Origin: Gammaproteobacteria bacterium
GTDB taxonomy: Bacteria > Pseudomonadota > Gammaproteobacteria > JAADGQ01
NCBI GenBank assembly: GCA_015490755.1
Contig: WFXF01000044.1
Location: 1 to 49,713, forward strand
Reading direction: 5' to 3'
Length of the DNA: 49,713 nucleotides
The stretch's first letter is position 1; each line of letters opens with the position of its first letter. Below the pieces are notes generated by a model that did no database searches, was not told where the DNA came from, and saw only the letters and a program-made list of their open reading frames with translations. Both the position numbers and the translations under genes were made by a program. This document shows, one piece after another, positions 35,867 to 44,086 of this stretch.

Positions 35867-36011
35867 ATTTAATATCAGGAGCTCCCGCTAGAAAATGTTT
35901 CGCTTTAAAATCAATACATTAGGATTTTACTCTTCGCAAATGCTTTGGTGATATTTTATTATTTATCAATGAGTTATGCCTGTTTTGTAGCGGGAGCTCC
36001 TGATTTAATAT
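35867..36011. mobile_element. 127-bp MITE with 15-bp perfect terminal repeats and 9-bp target duplication
   Basis: The element spans 35876-36002. CAGGAGCTCCCGCTA at the left end is exactly repeated in inverse at the right end (35988-36002). ATTTAATAT flanks it directly on both sides (35867-35875 and 36003-36011), a perfect 9-bp target-site duplication. The inside is AT-rich and non-coding. It is a non-autonomous element moved by an unidentified transposase that makes 9-bp duplications. It sits directly behind polA. Confidence 0.92.
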
Positions 36012-36065
36012 GCCAAAATCAGAGGGGGCAATGGGATAATCCCCACTCTGATGCCTTGAATCAGT

Positions 36066-36842
36066 CTATCGAGCTTCTTGCTTGATTTTGCCCGTTGCAC
36101 TATACCAGTTGCTCTCTGGATGTTTTTTCTCACGTTTGATGATGGCTTTTCTGATTTTAGACTCCAGTTTTGTTACAGAGATATCATCATATTGGGGTAT
36201 ATAGGCTAAAACAGGTTCTTCAATTAACAGTAAGATGGCTGCAGCTTTAGAATCTTCTGCATGATTGAGAAGAGAGGTGATCAATTTTTTATCCTGCATA
36301 ATGGTAATGTCTTTTCCTCGTAATGTGCCGCCTTTGGTGACATGTTTACGTAGAGGGGCGATCATGCGTTTCATTGCATCCAATGCAATACTCCGAGTTT
36401 TTTTGTTCTCTGAATTGATGAATTCGATAATCAGTGGAGCATCATTAATATCTTCAATTTGTTTGAAAACTTGCTTTAAAAGCTTTTGTGCTGCTTTTGC
36501 AACATCGGGTTTATCCGCAAGTCGTGTGAAGTAAAGTAAATCATTAAGGTCTTTGGTAACAATACTGTCTTCAAGAACCTCCATATTGCCCTGATACTGT
36601 TTTTTATCTCTTTTTGCACCGGTATAAGAGTACTCTTGAAGGTGGCTGAAAGTGGCCAGCATTAAAGCAAGTTTGCTATTTTTATCTCTTTTACGATCTT
36701 TTACGAGCTCGATTACTTTTTCATAATCATCGTTTTCGAAGTACTGTTTAGCACTTGATTGCCAATTGGCGCTTACTGAAGTGGATGCAAAAGTGATAAA
36801 CAATAATATGAGAACATGTGTTGTCAGGTTGGGTTTTTTCAT
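36066..36842 (-). CDS. Secreted alpha-helical protein of unknown function
   Basis: 258 residues. A signal peptide (to about residue 25, ...STSVSANWQ) precedes a charged, helix-rich region. FENDDYEKVIELVKDRKR resembles a TPR-like unit, and repeated two-helix stretches (about 95-160) suggest a HEAT/Armadillo-like solenoid. No catalytic motif or lipobox is visible. It is alone between the MITE and a long region of transposase debris, with no obvious operon partner. I do not recognise it. Confidence 0.7.
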   Translation of the reverse strand: MKKPNLTTHVLILLFITFASTSVSANWQSSAKQYFENDDYEKVIELVKDRKRDKNSKLALMLATFSHLQEYSYTGAKRDKKQYQGNMEVLEDSIVTKDLNDLLYFTRLADKPDVAKAAQKLLKQVFKQIEDINDAPLIIEFINSENKKTRSIALDAMKRMIAPLRKHVTKGGTLRGKDITIMQDKKLITSLLNHAEDSKAAAILLLIEEPVLAYIPQYDDISVTKLESKIRKAIIKREKKHPESNWYSATGKIKQEAR

Positions 36843-37112
36843 TTATTTATTCCTTTTAGTCTGAGTGTAATAATGCGGTTTTCAAGTTTTAAGTATACTA
36901 TTTTCGATTGATATGCATTCCAGCTTTAATAAAAGATTAATCAAGATTTGTAGTCATAATAGTTATAGTCATATCGGTCAAGTAAAAGATACATTTTCTG
37001 AATTCCAATATACCGTATTGAACTCCTAAATTTCTATGTGGAAACTAAACCATGTTTAATACTATTACTTAAATTATCTCTTTAAATCAATTATTTATAT
37101 TTTTATTGCTTG

Positions 37113-37360
37113 TTATGGCACCACACTGTCTATTTTTTTAATTCCAAGCGCATCATAAATGATTTGCTGTCGCTGTTCTGCACGAATTGTATTGTGAATG
37201 TGCAGCGTTTTTCCGTCTTTTCACGTTTCAGTAGTACCGTTACTCTATCTTGCTCCAGTCAGCTTTTGTTTATACCTTGTGTTTTAAGTTGAAAAAGCAA
37301 GGTATGAATCAGGTGGTACGCTAACAATAGAAGCCAGGCAGCGTCTCTTTGATCATTGTT
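37113..37360 (-). pseudogene. C-terminal remnant of an IS4/IS1634-like transposase
   Basis: Minus-strand frames read DQRDAAWLLLLAYHLIHTLL and FQLKTQGIN, then after frame breaks RVTVL, and finally LHIHNTIRAEQRQQIIYDAL plus GIKKIDSVVP-stop (stop at 37113-37115). I recognise this order as the C-terminus of IS4-superfamily (IS1634-like) transposases. Several frameshifts and in-frame stops show it is dead. The 36843-37112 gap to its left is AT-rich and holds nothing I can identify. Confidence 0.6.
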
Positions 37361-37564
37361 GTATGCACACAGTGGATTGCAGTGGCTTTATTATATTGCT
37401 GGTCTGCGGTGATCTCATAATACTGGGCACTGTTAAGAAAGCTTTGATTAAGTCGATATTAAAATCAGGTTGAAAATAGAATTATTCTGGTATTTCATGA
37501 AGTGAATCCGTAATAGCCGTTTTATTGCGATGACCTTCAAAGAATATTAGGGCGATTTTAGCCT

Positions 37565-37674
37565 AAATGTTTCATCCATCAATGGTAATGTCGCCACCAC
37601 TAAACTCAGTTTGTATTTTTTTGCGATTCAGAGCAGATCTGGAAATTAAAAGTAGATTGGGTATAGTTTGTCAT
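37565..37674 (-). pseudogene. N-terminal remnant of an IS1380-like transposase
   Basis: From the ATG at 37674 the minus strand reads MTNYTQSTFNFQ, then after a +1 shift KKIQTEFSGGDITIDG followed by a stop. The TQ.SF.F opening and F.GGDIT.DGG block are those of IS1380-family transposases. Only about 35 codons survive. The intervening 37361-37564 is degenerate, with a possible AQYYEITADQQYNKAT segment but no firm assignment. This is a different IS family from the remnant at 37113, so the gap is a mosaic. Confidence 0.55.
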
Positions 37675-37757
37675 GGCAAAATAGCCATGTTGTAACGATG
37701 GTGATTAGGGGAAATATTTTGAGCAACTTACAAAAAATAGTTTTAAAGGGAGCTACA

Positions 37758-38243
37758 ATGAAAAATAGATCTTTTGTGTGTAAGGGTGTTGCGGCTGTTG
37801 TGTTATCTCTGTCTGCGGTGAGTGCTAATGCTGAAATTGGTAATGGTGAATATGCTATTGGTTTTCAGTCTGGTCTTGCCAGTTATGGGTTGGTGGGCCG
37901 TGTTGGTATTACTGATGAAATCAGTGCTGAAGCTGTTTTGGGTTTCTTCGGGGTGCTATCTCATTATGGGGTGAGGGGCTTGTATACTTTAAAGGATGAA
38001 GACTATTGGAATGCGTATGCTTTTGGAACAGCGGGTTTTTTGACTTGGGACGGTTTATTCAAAGATGAATCATCTGTAGTTTTTGGTGGTGGAGTTGGTA
38101 TTGAATACGATTGGCAAGCATTTAATGAAGATCTTCCTCCTATTTCCTGGAACCTTGAACTAGGTCTTGGAGTTGCTCCTGGTTTTGATGATTACAGTTT
38201 TAGTGCTTTTGGAATTGGCGCTGGTCTTCGTTATAAATTTTAA
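37758..38243 (+). CDS. Small outer-membrane beta-barrel-like protein A
   Basis: 161 residues from the ATG at 37758, which has AAAGGGAG upstream; the longer in-frame start at 37668 overlaps IS debris. Signal peptide to ANA (about 24). The mature part alternates Gly/aromatic strands (GYAIGFQSGLASYGLVGRVG-like) and ends GAGLRYKF, with C-terminal Phe as in outer-membrane barrels recognised by BamA. The size fits an eight-strand barrel. Function unknown; a similar-style protein is at 38830. Both lie among IS remnants. A hairpin 42 bp after the stop may terminate it. Confidence 0.75.
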   Translation: MKNRSFVCKGVAAVVLSLSAVSANAEIGNGEYAIGFQSGLASYGLVGRVGITDEISAEAVLGFFGVLSHYGVRGLYTLKDEDYWNAYAFGTAGFLTWDGLFKDESSVVFGGGVGIEYDWQAFNEDLPPISWNLELGLGVAPGFDDYSFSAFGIGAGLRYKF

Positions 38244-38284
38244 ACACATTCTACTCAGATCATCTATACTTAAAATGCTTTTAT

Positions 38285-38321
38285 GTTAAAACCCTGGCTC
38301 TTTTGGAGTCAGAGTTTTAAC
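38285..38321 (+). terminator. Hairpin downstream of barrel protein A
   Basis: GTTAAAACCCTGGCTC (38285-38300) pairs with GAGTCAGAGTTTTAAC (38306-38321) apart from two mismatches that are G-U compatible, with a 5-nt loop. The stem is long and follows the gene by 42 bp. No long T-run follows, so termination is plausible but not certain. Confidence 0.55.
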
Positions 38322-38349
38322 CTTAGTCTCATTACCAATTTTACCGTTT

Positions 38350-38709
38350 TTACTGCTGTAGTAATGTTTCACTGCCCGACTTGCCCAGTCGGTTACGCCA
38401 TTTGGTCATGGTCGTTGGGTGTATCGGCATCTGATGCTGGAAATACTCTTCACCACAAAAATATTGCCAGTACGTATTTTCTATCCAGTCTCTGACGACT
38501 TGTTCATCTGATAAATCATGTAGGTGCTTCAAATGATGTAATCCTGCAATCAGGCAGGCCGCAGGTGCGCCTTTAGTGGATACAAACAGGGCGTCCCATT
38601 CTTTATCAAGGCTTTCCCAATCGATCTGTTTTGATAACTTAATCAACCACATGGTTTGTGTCCAGCATGTTGTCAAGACGCACCCTGAACAGCTCTTTCT
38701 GAGACACAT
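38350..38709 (-). pseudogene. IS5-family transposase, N-terminal fragment, frameshifted
   Basis: The minus strand encodes about 115 residues of IS5-type N-terminus: SKQIDWESLDKEWDALF, LIAGLHHLKHLHDLSDEQVV, ENTYWQYFCGEEYFQHQMPI and MTKWRNRLG. The normal opening QKELFRVRLDNMLD lies in another frame at about 38640-38700, so there is one frameshift. The catalytic C-terminal two thirds (DDE) are absent; the frame stops at 38350. A dead remnant. Bases 38710-38829 show no further gene. Confidence 0.88.
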
Positions 38710-38829
38710 TAGGGGTTGAGTGCTCGGTCGATAATAAGGGATATACCTTATTTGTGGCTGGAATCATTATCAGATAGTGTGCAATTTTATATTTTTAACA
38801 GCTGAAGCTTTAAACTATTGGAGTGTGAA

Positions 38830-39474
38830 ATGAAAAAATTGGGTTCTTCTATTGTACTGGGGCTATCTGCTATAGGCTTTAATCTGAATGCTGTCGCTGA
38901 TGAACCGACTCGTATGTTTAGTTTAGAGCAAGGGACGACTGCTGAACAGGGAGTTATCTCTATTGATCTGTATGATTCTGTAAATAGCAATCAACAAATT
39001 CGTGCGGGCATCTGGAGTGGTGAAGTCATTATTAATCGGAAAGGAATCGGGTATAAGCGTGTCATTATGCCGAATCTTGCTGTTTATGGGCAAGTGGGTA
39101 TTGATACTGCAGAAGGTGCGGACTCTAGTTTTATTGCGGGTGGTTCTTATTCTTTAATGTTAGATAGTAATTTTTCTGTAACAGCCAATTTTGAGTTAGG
39201 TACAGCGGGTATTGATAACGATTTAGAGTTTGGAATAGGCGCGGGGGCTTATTTTACTTTGGCTAATGCGGGTGAATTGAATGAAGTTAAGCTGGGTGGT
39301 GAACTACTTTTAAGTAGTGCCGACAATACTGAAGCTGCTATTCAGTTAGGTGCACGTTGGATGCCACGAGAAAATATCACTATTGATTTGTTGATTTTTA
39401 ATAACGATGTATCGAAAGCGACTGATGGCGCTTTGCAGACACCGGCAGGTATTCGAGCTAATCTCTCTTTTTAA
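38830..39474 (+). CDS. Outer-membrane beta-barrel-like protein B
   Basis: 214 residues from the ATG at 38830 (MKKLGSSIVLGLSAIGF), with GGAG eight bases upstream. Signal peptide to about residue 24 (NAVADEP). The mature chain is Gly-rich with alternating hydrophobic and polar strands and ends ANLSF, again with a C-terminal Phe. The turn-strand spacing suggests a small barrel. It has little residue identity to protein A but the same style. Function unknown. The 39475-39730 gap to yefM shows nothing recognisable. Confidence 0.72.
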   Translation: MKKLGSSIVLGLSAIGFNLNAVADEPTRMFSLEQGTTAEQGVISIDLYDSVNSNQQIRAGIWSGEVIINRKGIGYKRVIMPNLAVYGQVGIDTAEGADSSFIAGGSYSLMLDSNFSVTANFELGTAGIDNDLEFGIGAGAYFTLANAGELNEVKLGGELLLSSADNTEAAIQLGARWMPRENITIDLLIFNNDVSKATDGALQTPAGIRANLSF

Positions 39475-39730
39475 TAGTTTTAGGTTTTTAGGTCGAGAAT
39501 GTATCTATCATTATTTTTCCTGACCTACAGCCTTTTTCAATCCTGGCATTCAAAGATGGATGGAACGAAAAATGAAACAGACGGTGATGTACCTTCCAGT
39601 TGGGGCAGATGCCACTTGACTGTTACACATGCCGCACGGCTCATTTCATATTGGGCAAGGCTGGCTCTTTACGTACAAAGACAAGTACATGTACAATGAG
39701 TTGTTTGTAAAGATACTAAAGTGATCTGTT

Positions 39731-39985
39731 ATGGATGTTATGAGTTATTCATCATTTCGAAGTCATCTGGCGAGTGCCCTGGATAAGGTTAATGATGATC
39801 ACAAACCAATGATGATTACTCGCCAAAATGGTAAACCTGCCGTTGTGATGAGCCTGGAGGATTTTCAAGCTTATGAGGAGACGGCCTACTTGATGGCAAG
39901 CCCTAAGAATGCAGAGCGTCTTAATCTGGCCATTGCCGAAGTAGAGGCCGGAAAGGTAGTGCATCGCGGACTCATTGAGGAGTGA
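39731..39985 (+). CDS. yefM: YefM antitoxin (Phd/YefM family)
   Basis: 84 residues, aligning from the first Met with E. coli YefM (MDVMSYSSFRSHLAS against MRTISYSEARQNLSA). The N-terminal DNA-binding part includes MMITRQNGKPAVVMSLEDF, and the C-terminal arm (from about 55) would wrap the YoeB toxin. It acts as co-repressor of its own operon and neutralises YoeB. It overlaps yoeB by four bases (GTGA). Confidence 0.95.
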   Translation: MDVMSYSSFRSHLASALDKVNDDHKPMMITRQNGKPAVVMSLEDFQAYEETAYLMASPKNAERLNLAIAEVEAGKVVHRGLIEE

Positions 39986-40236
39986 TTTTATCTTGGGCAG
40001 AAACTGCTTGGGAAGATTATCTGTATTGGCAAAAAACAGATAAAAAAGTGGTTGGACGTATTAATAAGTTAATCAAAGGCATTAAGCGACAGCCCTTTGA
40101 GGGAGTCGTTGATCCTGATCCTCTGAAGCATAATTGGACTGGGTATTGGTCAAGGCGCATCAACCGTGAGCATCGGTTGGTTTATAAAGTCACTGATGAG
40201 GCTGTTGTGGTTATTCAGTGTCGTTATCATTATTAG
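39982..40236 (+). CDS. yoeB: YoeB toxin (ribosome-dependent mRNA endonuclease), with an E46D change
   Basis: 84 residues, the same length as E. coli YoeB and alignable end to end without gaps. It cleaves mRNA in the ribosomal A site. Conserved residues Arg65 (EHRLVY), His83 and Tyr84 (CRYHY) are present. Glu46, the catalytic base in E. coli (KPEPLKH), is Asp46 here (DPDPLKH). This conservative change may keep, lower or alter activity. GTG start overlapping the yefM stop. Convergent with dolP, 10 bp apart. Confidence 0.94.
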   Translation: MILSWAETAWEDYLYWQKTDKKVVGRINKLIKGIKRQPFEGVVDPDPLKHNWTGYWSRRINREHRLVYKVTDEAVVVIQCRYHY

Positions 40237-40245
40237 TTCATTTCT

Positions 40246-40794
40246 TTAATCCTGATACTCAAAAACTCTAACAACACGTCTGACACCTTTTATTCGACGA
40301 ACAATATCGGTAACAATATCAGCTTCTTTGCGGGTGACGAGTCCCATTAAATAGACAATTCCCCTGTCTGTTACAGCTTTGGTGTGGAATGTTCCCAGAC
40401 CTTTGTCGTTAAATAGTTTGGTTTTGATTTTTGTGGTGATCCAGGCATCATTGTTGCGCACTTTAAAGCTGCTCAGTGGCATGACGGCTATTTCATTATA
40501 AATTTCTTCTACTTTTATGACTTTGCTGGCATGTTCAATCACTCGTTTTCGTAGCTCTTCTGTCAATGCTTCGCCAGTAAGCAGGACATTATTGTCATAA
40601 CTTGTGATATTAATGCGTACTCTATTTTTGAGTGTTTTATCGGCTTGAATCCGGTTGGATATTTTCAATTCAATCGCTTGGTCTTCTACAATTGTGCCAC
40701 TGGTACGAGGGTCGGAAGCAAGGTTTACGCAGCCCTGGATGAATAATAGCGTTGTGATCAGAACTGCGAATTTTATAATATCTTTAAATTGCAT
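40246..40794 (-). CDS. dolP: BON-domain lipoprotein DolP (YraP)
   Basis: 182 residues. The lipobox ...LFIQGC puts the lipidated Cys at 22. Two BON domains follow (about 45-110 and 118-180), the first with VRINITSYDNNVLLTGEALT and the second with AVTDRGIVYLMGLVTRKEAD. DolP is an outer-membrane lipoprotein supporting envelope integrity and Bam activity. It overlaps yraN by 11 bp in the conserved lpoA-yraN-dolP order. Confidence 0.95.
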   Translation of the reverse strand: MQFKDIIKFAVLITTLLFIQGCVNLASDPRTSGTIVEDQAIELKISNRIQADKTLKNRVRINITSYDNNVLLTGEALTEELRKRVIEHASKVIKVEEIYNEIAVMPLSSFKVRNNDAWITTKIKTKLFNDKGLGTFHTKAVTDRGIVYLMGLVTRKEADIVTDIVRRIKGVRRVVRVFEYQD

Positions 40795-41158
40795 TTTGTA
40801 TCCACTCTATCTGGGTTTGTCCGGTGATGGCGATCACGTCAATACGTGAAGGGGATCGTGCAGTTATTTTATTGGATTGTAAATAGTGTTTGGCGGCAGC
40901 GATGAGCTTTGACTGCTTTCGTCGATCAATACTTTCTGTGGCACTGCCAAAAAGATTATTTTTGCGATAACGCACTTCAATAAAAACAATACTGTCTTTT
41001 TGTCGCATTACCAAGTCAATTTCACCACATTTACAACGATAGTTTTTCGTGATTAATTGCAAACCTTTTGCTTGAAGGTATTGATTTGCCTGCTCTTCAG
41101 CCCATGCGCCTTTTGTGATGGTTTTTAAGCGTTGTTGTGTATTATTGCTGGTTTGCAT
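40784..41158 (-). CDS. yraN: YraN family protein (UPF0102, nuclease-fold)
   Basis: 124 residues with the Holliday-junction-resolvase-like fold of UPF0102: GAWAEEQANQYLQAKGLQLI, then CGEIDLVMRQKDSIVFIEVR with the acidic residues Glu46, Asp48 and Glu61, and DRRKQSKLIAAAKHYL. The nuclease fold suggests DNA binding, but the cellular role is not settled. It overlaps lpoA by 17 bp and dolP by 11 bp. Confidence 0.95.
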   Translation of the reverse strand: MQTSNNTQQRLKTITKGAWAEEQANQYLQAKGLQLITKNYRCKCGEIDLVMRQKDSIVFIEVRYRKNNLFGSATESIDRRKQSKLIAAAKHYLQSNKITARSPSRIDVIAITGQTQIEWIQNAI

Positions 41159-43016
41159 GAGGTACTGCTGCTGAGGTTTTAATTACTTTTGGTATGCCGC
41201 TGACAAAGCGTGCACAAACTAATTTCCGATGAATTTGATTGTTTTCATCCATACTAAGTATTCCCGTTTCACCCTGGTATTGTTCATGGGGCGCGCTTTG
41301 CAAGCGATTCAGTTCTGTAATGACATGAAAAGCATCGCTGCCGAGCGCATACAGCCGGCCCTTGTTTGCTGTTTGCTGTGGCCAGAGTGCTGTGGCAGCA
41401 TTGTATACTTCTGATGTGGGTGTGATTGCCCCGAGTGTCCAGGGTGTGTCACAAAATATAATGTCATTCATGTCTCGGTCGGCCGCTGGGTTTGGAGTGC
41501 CTTCATAAACTCGTGAGGTGGCATAGATAGGCAAATCGGCTGCGTAATGGAATTTAAATTGAGGCCGAATCAAGCGAGCTTGGCGGGGTGATGCGGCTAA
41601 AAAAACAAAATCAACATCCTGGCGGCGACGTGGTTCAAATTTTATTGTGCGTTGCAGCAGGTTGTTGAGCTGCTTTTTGCGTTGCGCACTTTCGTTCAGA
41701 TTCAAGATGCTGCGCAGTGGGCCTGAGAAGTCGTTGTCTTTGCTGGCATAAGTCGCTTTCTCAGCAATGATGCCACCGAGTTCTTGCCAGCGCTGGTTAA
41801 ATGCATCGAAAGTTCGTTTTCCCCAGTCAGTTTGCGGGACAAAAGCAATTGCACGGGTATGGCCATCCATCCAGGCTCTGTCTGCAATTTGTCGAGCTTC
41901 ATCCTCTGGGGAGAGGCCGAATTGATATAGATTGTTGGGCAGTTTGTCAGTGGTTTCGCTGTAATTAAGGGTAAGTGTGGGAACCGGGAGTGTTTTTGGT
42001 GCACGATTGATCAGTGTGTTGACTGCTTTTTTACTGAGTGGACCTACGATAAATTCAGCGCCATCGATGACGGCTGTGTTATAAGCATCGGAGTTGCTTT
42101 GTGTGTCATAAATGCGAATGCGCGTTGATGTTTCATGGTGCAGTTGTTCTGCATAATAGGCGGCTAGAAAGCCGTCACGCAGTGATGTTGCATGCCCTGC
42201 ATAAACCCCGCTTAATGGCAAAATCAATGCAATTTGAGTGGGCTGCCCAATAGTAAGTGCAGCGCGCTCTTTGATGGAGTTTAAAATTGCACTTGTGACG
42301 GGGTGGTTAGGGTAGCGTTGTCGCCACTCAGTCAGTTTTTGTTCCTGTTGGTGACGCTGTTCAGCGATGTCAGCAAGCTCCAGCCAGCCGCTGAGTGTGT
42401 CAGGTGGGGGGGCAGTGTGTTTGCCTTGTAAAGTGCTTTTTGGGAGCGACAGGAGCGTCGTCCAGATGAATTGCTGGTTTTTTTCAATCTCTTCGCTATT
42501 TTGTAGTAGTGGTTCGCGGCGAACTCGTTCATGAACAGCAGCAAGTTTGTTGCCGAGTTTATAGTGTGCTTCAGCACGTAAATCATAATATTCGGCAATT
42601 TGTTCAAGAGGTGTATCATCTCTGATTGATATGCCAAGATAGCCGAGCACAGATCTTGGACGGTTCTCTTGATGTGCAATTTTTGCCAGAAGTATACGGC
42701 GTTTAAATTTTTGTGAGCCGGAAAGTAGACTTTCATTGATGGATTGTAATACACGCTTTGCTTTTCCTGTGTACTGACCATTAAAAAGCGCGTTGGCCAT
42801 CATGAGTTTGTAAGCTTGCTGTTGTGCGGGAGGTGCATCGGCAGCCAGTCTGTTGTACTGTCTCGCAATTTCCGCGTAATCGCCAGATGCTTCAGCACGT
42901 TGTGCATGTTGCAGGCTGGTGTTTTTTTGCTGCGTACTACACCCACCCAAGAGTGATGTGAGCAGCAATAATTGAATCCATGTTTTTAATGACGGTGCAA
43001 ACTGACGTATTGGCAT
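41142..43016 (-). CDS. lpoA: LpoA, outer-membrane lipoprotein activator of PBP1A
   Basis: 624 residues. Lipobox LLGGC gives the lipidated Cys26. The N-terminal half is a TPR-like helical domain (about 35-250). The C-terminal half is a periplasmic-binding-protein fold (PBP1_YraM) with IALILPLSGVYAGHATSLRD at about 265-285. LpoA reaches through the periplasm to stimulate the peptidoglycan synthase PBP1A. It is divergent from rsmI across 82 bp, the arrangement seen in E. coli yraL/yraM. Confidence 0.95.
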   Translation of the reverse strand: MPIRQFAPSLKTWIQLLLLTSLLGGCSTQQKNTSLQHAQRAEASGDYAEIARQYNRLAADAPPAQQQAYKLMMANALFNGQYTGKAKRVLQSINESLLSGSQKFKRRILLAKIAHQENRPRSVLGYLGISIRDDTPLEQIAEYYDLRAEAHYKLGNKLAAVHERVRREPLLQNSEEIEKNQQFIWTTLLSLPKSTLQGKHTAPPPDTLSGWLELADIAEQRHQQEQKLTEWRQRYPNHPVTSAILNSIKERAALTIGQPTQIALILPLSGVYAGHATSLRDGFLAAYYAEQLHHETSTRIRIYDTQSNSDAYNTAVIDGAEFIVGPLSKKAVNTLINRAPKTLPVPTLTLNYSETTDKLPNNLYQFGLSPEDEARQIADRAWMDGHTRAIAFVPQTDWGKRTFDAFNQRWQELGGIIAEKATYASKDNDFSGPLRSILNLNESAQRKKQLNNLLQRTIKFEPRRRQDVDFVFLAASPRQARLIRPQFKFHYAADLPIYATSRVYEGTPNPAADRDMNDIIFCDTPWTLGAITPTSEVYNAATALWPQQTANKGRLYALGSDAFHVITELNRLQSAPHEQYQGETGILSMDENNQIHRKLVCARFVSGIPKVIKTSAAVPHANQQ

Positions 43017-43098
43017 GGTGATAAATCATATTTTGTGCGTAAGAGCTGTATTATAGACAAGATCATAGATAAGTTATATCAAGATGTAGGGGATAGGA

Positions 43099-43947
43099 AT
43101 GGTCGAGAGTGCTCTTTATGTTGTTTCAACGCCGATTGGAAATCTGGATGATATAACTCCAAGAGCGTTGCAGGTGCTCTCTGGTGTGGATTTAATTGCT
43201 GCGGAAGATACGCGTCACAGCGGGCGTTTATTGCAGCACTTTTCGGTAGCAACGCGCACCATGGCACTTCATGACCATAATGAAAGGCAGGTGTGTGATC
43301 GTTTGATTGAGCGTTTGCAAAATGGTGAGTCGATTGCTTTAATCAGTGATGCGGGAACCCCTTTAGTGAATGATCCTGGCTATCATCTGGTTTATGCAGC
43401 ACATCAAAACAGAATAAAAGTCATACCCGTTGTGGGAGCCTGTGCTGCGATTGCTGCGTTATCGGTTTCGGGGCTGGCATCCGATCGTTTTGCATACGAA
43501 GGCTTTTTGCCTGCTAAAGCAGGAGCGCGAGTTCATCGTCTGGAAACATTGAAAGATGAAACACGTACACTGATTTTTTATGAAGCGCCTCATCGCATTA
43601 TTGCTTCATTGGAGTCGTTGGTTTTGGTAATGGGGTATGAACGTACGGCAACTTTGGCGCGCGAGTTGACGAAGCGCTTTGAAAGCGTCAGGCAGGCTCC
43701 ATTGGGTGAGCTACTTGAGTGGGTGCGCAGCGATCCAAACCAGCAAAAAGGAGAGATCGTTCTTGTGGTTCAGGGAGCTCCTGATCGTGGCTCTGAAGAG
43801 GGTATTGATTCTGAAGTACGGCGTATTTTGACTTTGTTATTAGATGATCTACCGACTAAGCAGGCGGCGGCACTGGCGGCAAAAATTACGGGTCTGAAAA
43901 AGAATAACCTTTATAAAGAGGCGCTTCAAATTGTCGATAAGGAGTGA
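43099..43947 (+). CDS. rsmI: 16S rRNA (cytidine-1402-2'-O)-methyltransferase
   Basis: 282 residues of the tetrapyrrole-methylase-fold family. N-terminal LYVVSTPIGNLDDITPRALQ, then LIAAEDTRHSGRLL, ISDAGTPLVNDPGY (SAM site) and FYEAPHRI, all diagnostic for RsmI. It methylates the 2'-OH of C1402 in 16S rRNA, tuning start-codon fidelity. The ATG at 43099 has a purine-rich GGGGATAGG upstream. The C-terminal KQAAALAAKITGLKKNNLYK domain is intact. Confidence 0.97.
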   Translation: MVESALYVVSTPIGNLDDITPRALQVLSGVDLIAAEDTRHSGRLLQHFSVATRTMALHDHNERQVCDRLIERLQNGESIALISDAGTPLVNDPGYHLVYAAHQNRIKVIPVVGACAAIAALSVSGLASDRFAYEGFLPAKAGARVHRLETLKDETRTLIFYEAPHRIIASLESLVLVMGYERTATLARELTKRFESVRQAPLGELLEWVRSDPNQQKGEIVLVVQGAPDRGSEEGIDSEVRRILTLLLDDLPTKQAAALAAKITGLKKNNLYKEALQIVDKE

Positions 43948-44086
43948 TCGAGGTGTTAATGTTTGGTTTTTATTGTCTCAATCGGTATAGTTCGCTGTTT
44001 GAGAATTCAGTCGCCGTCTCTTCTCATCATCTGCTGCAATTGTATCTATCTCTTTTTGTTTGGAAATAATTTATTTAGTTTTAGTT

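Noticed and set aside
39499-39699. 66-aa plus-strand frame before yefM
   Set aside because: No ribosome site, no family resemblance and odd composition; probably chance.
43948-44086. Possible glycine riboswitch before gcvT
   Set aside because: The 139-bp leader is short and AT-rich and lacks the paired GG-rich aptamer motifs; nothing resembling a tandem glycine aptamer was seen.
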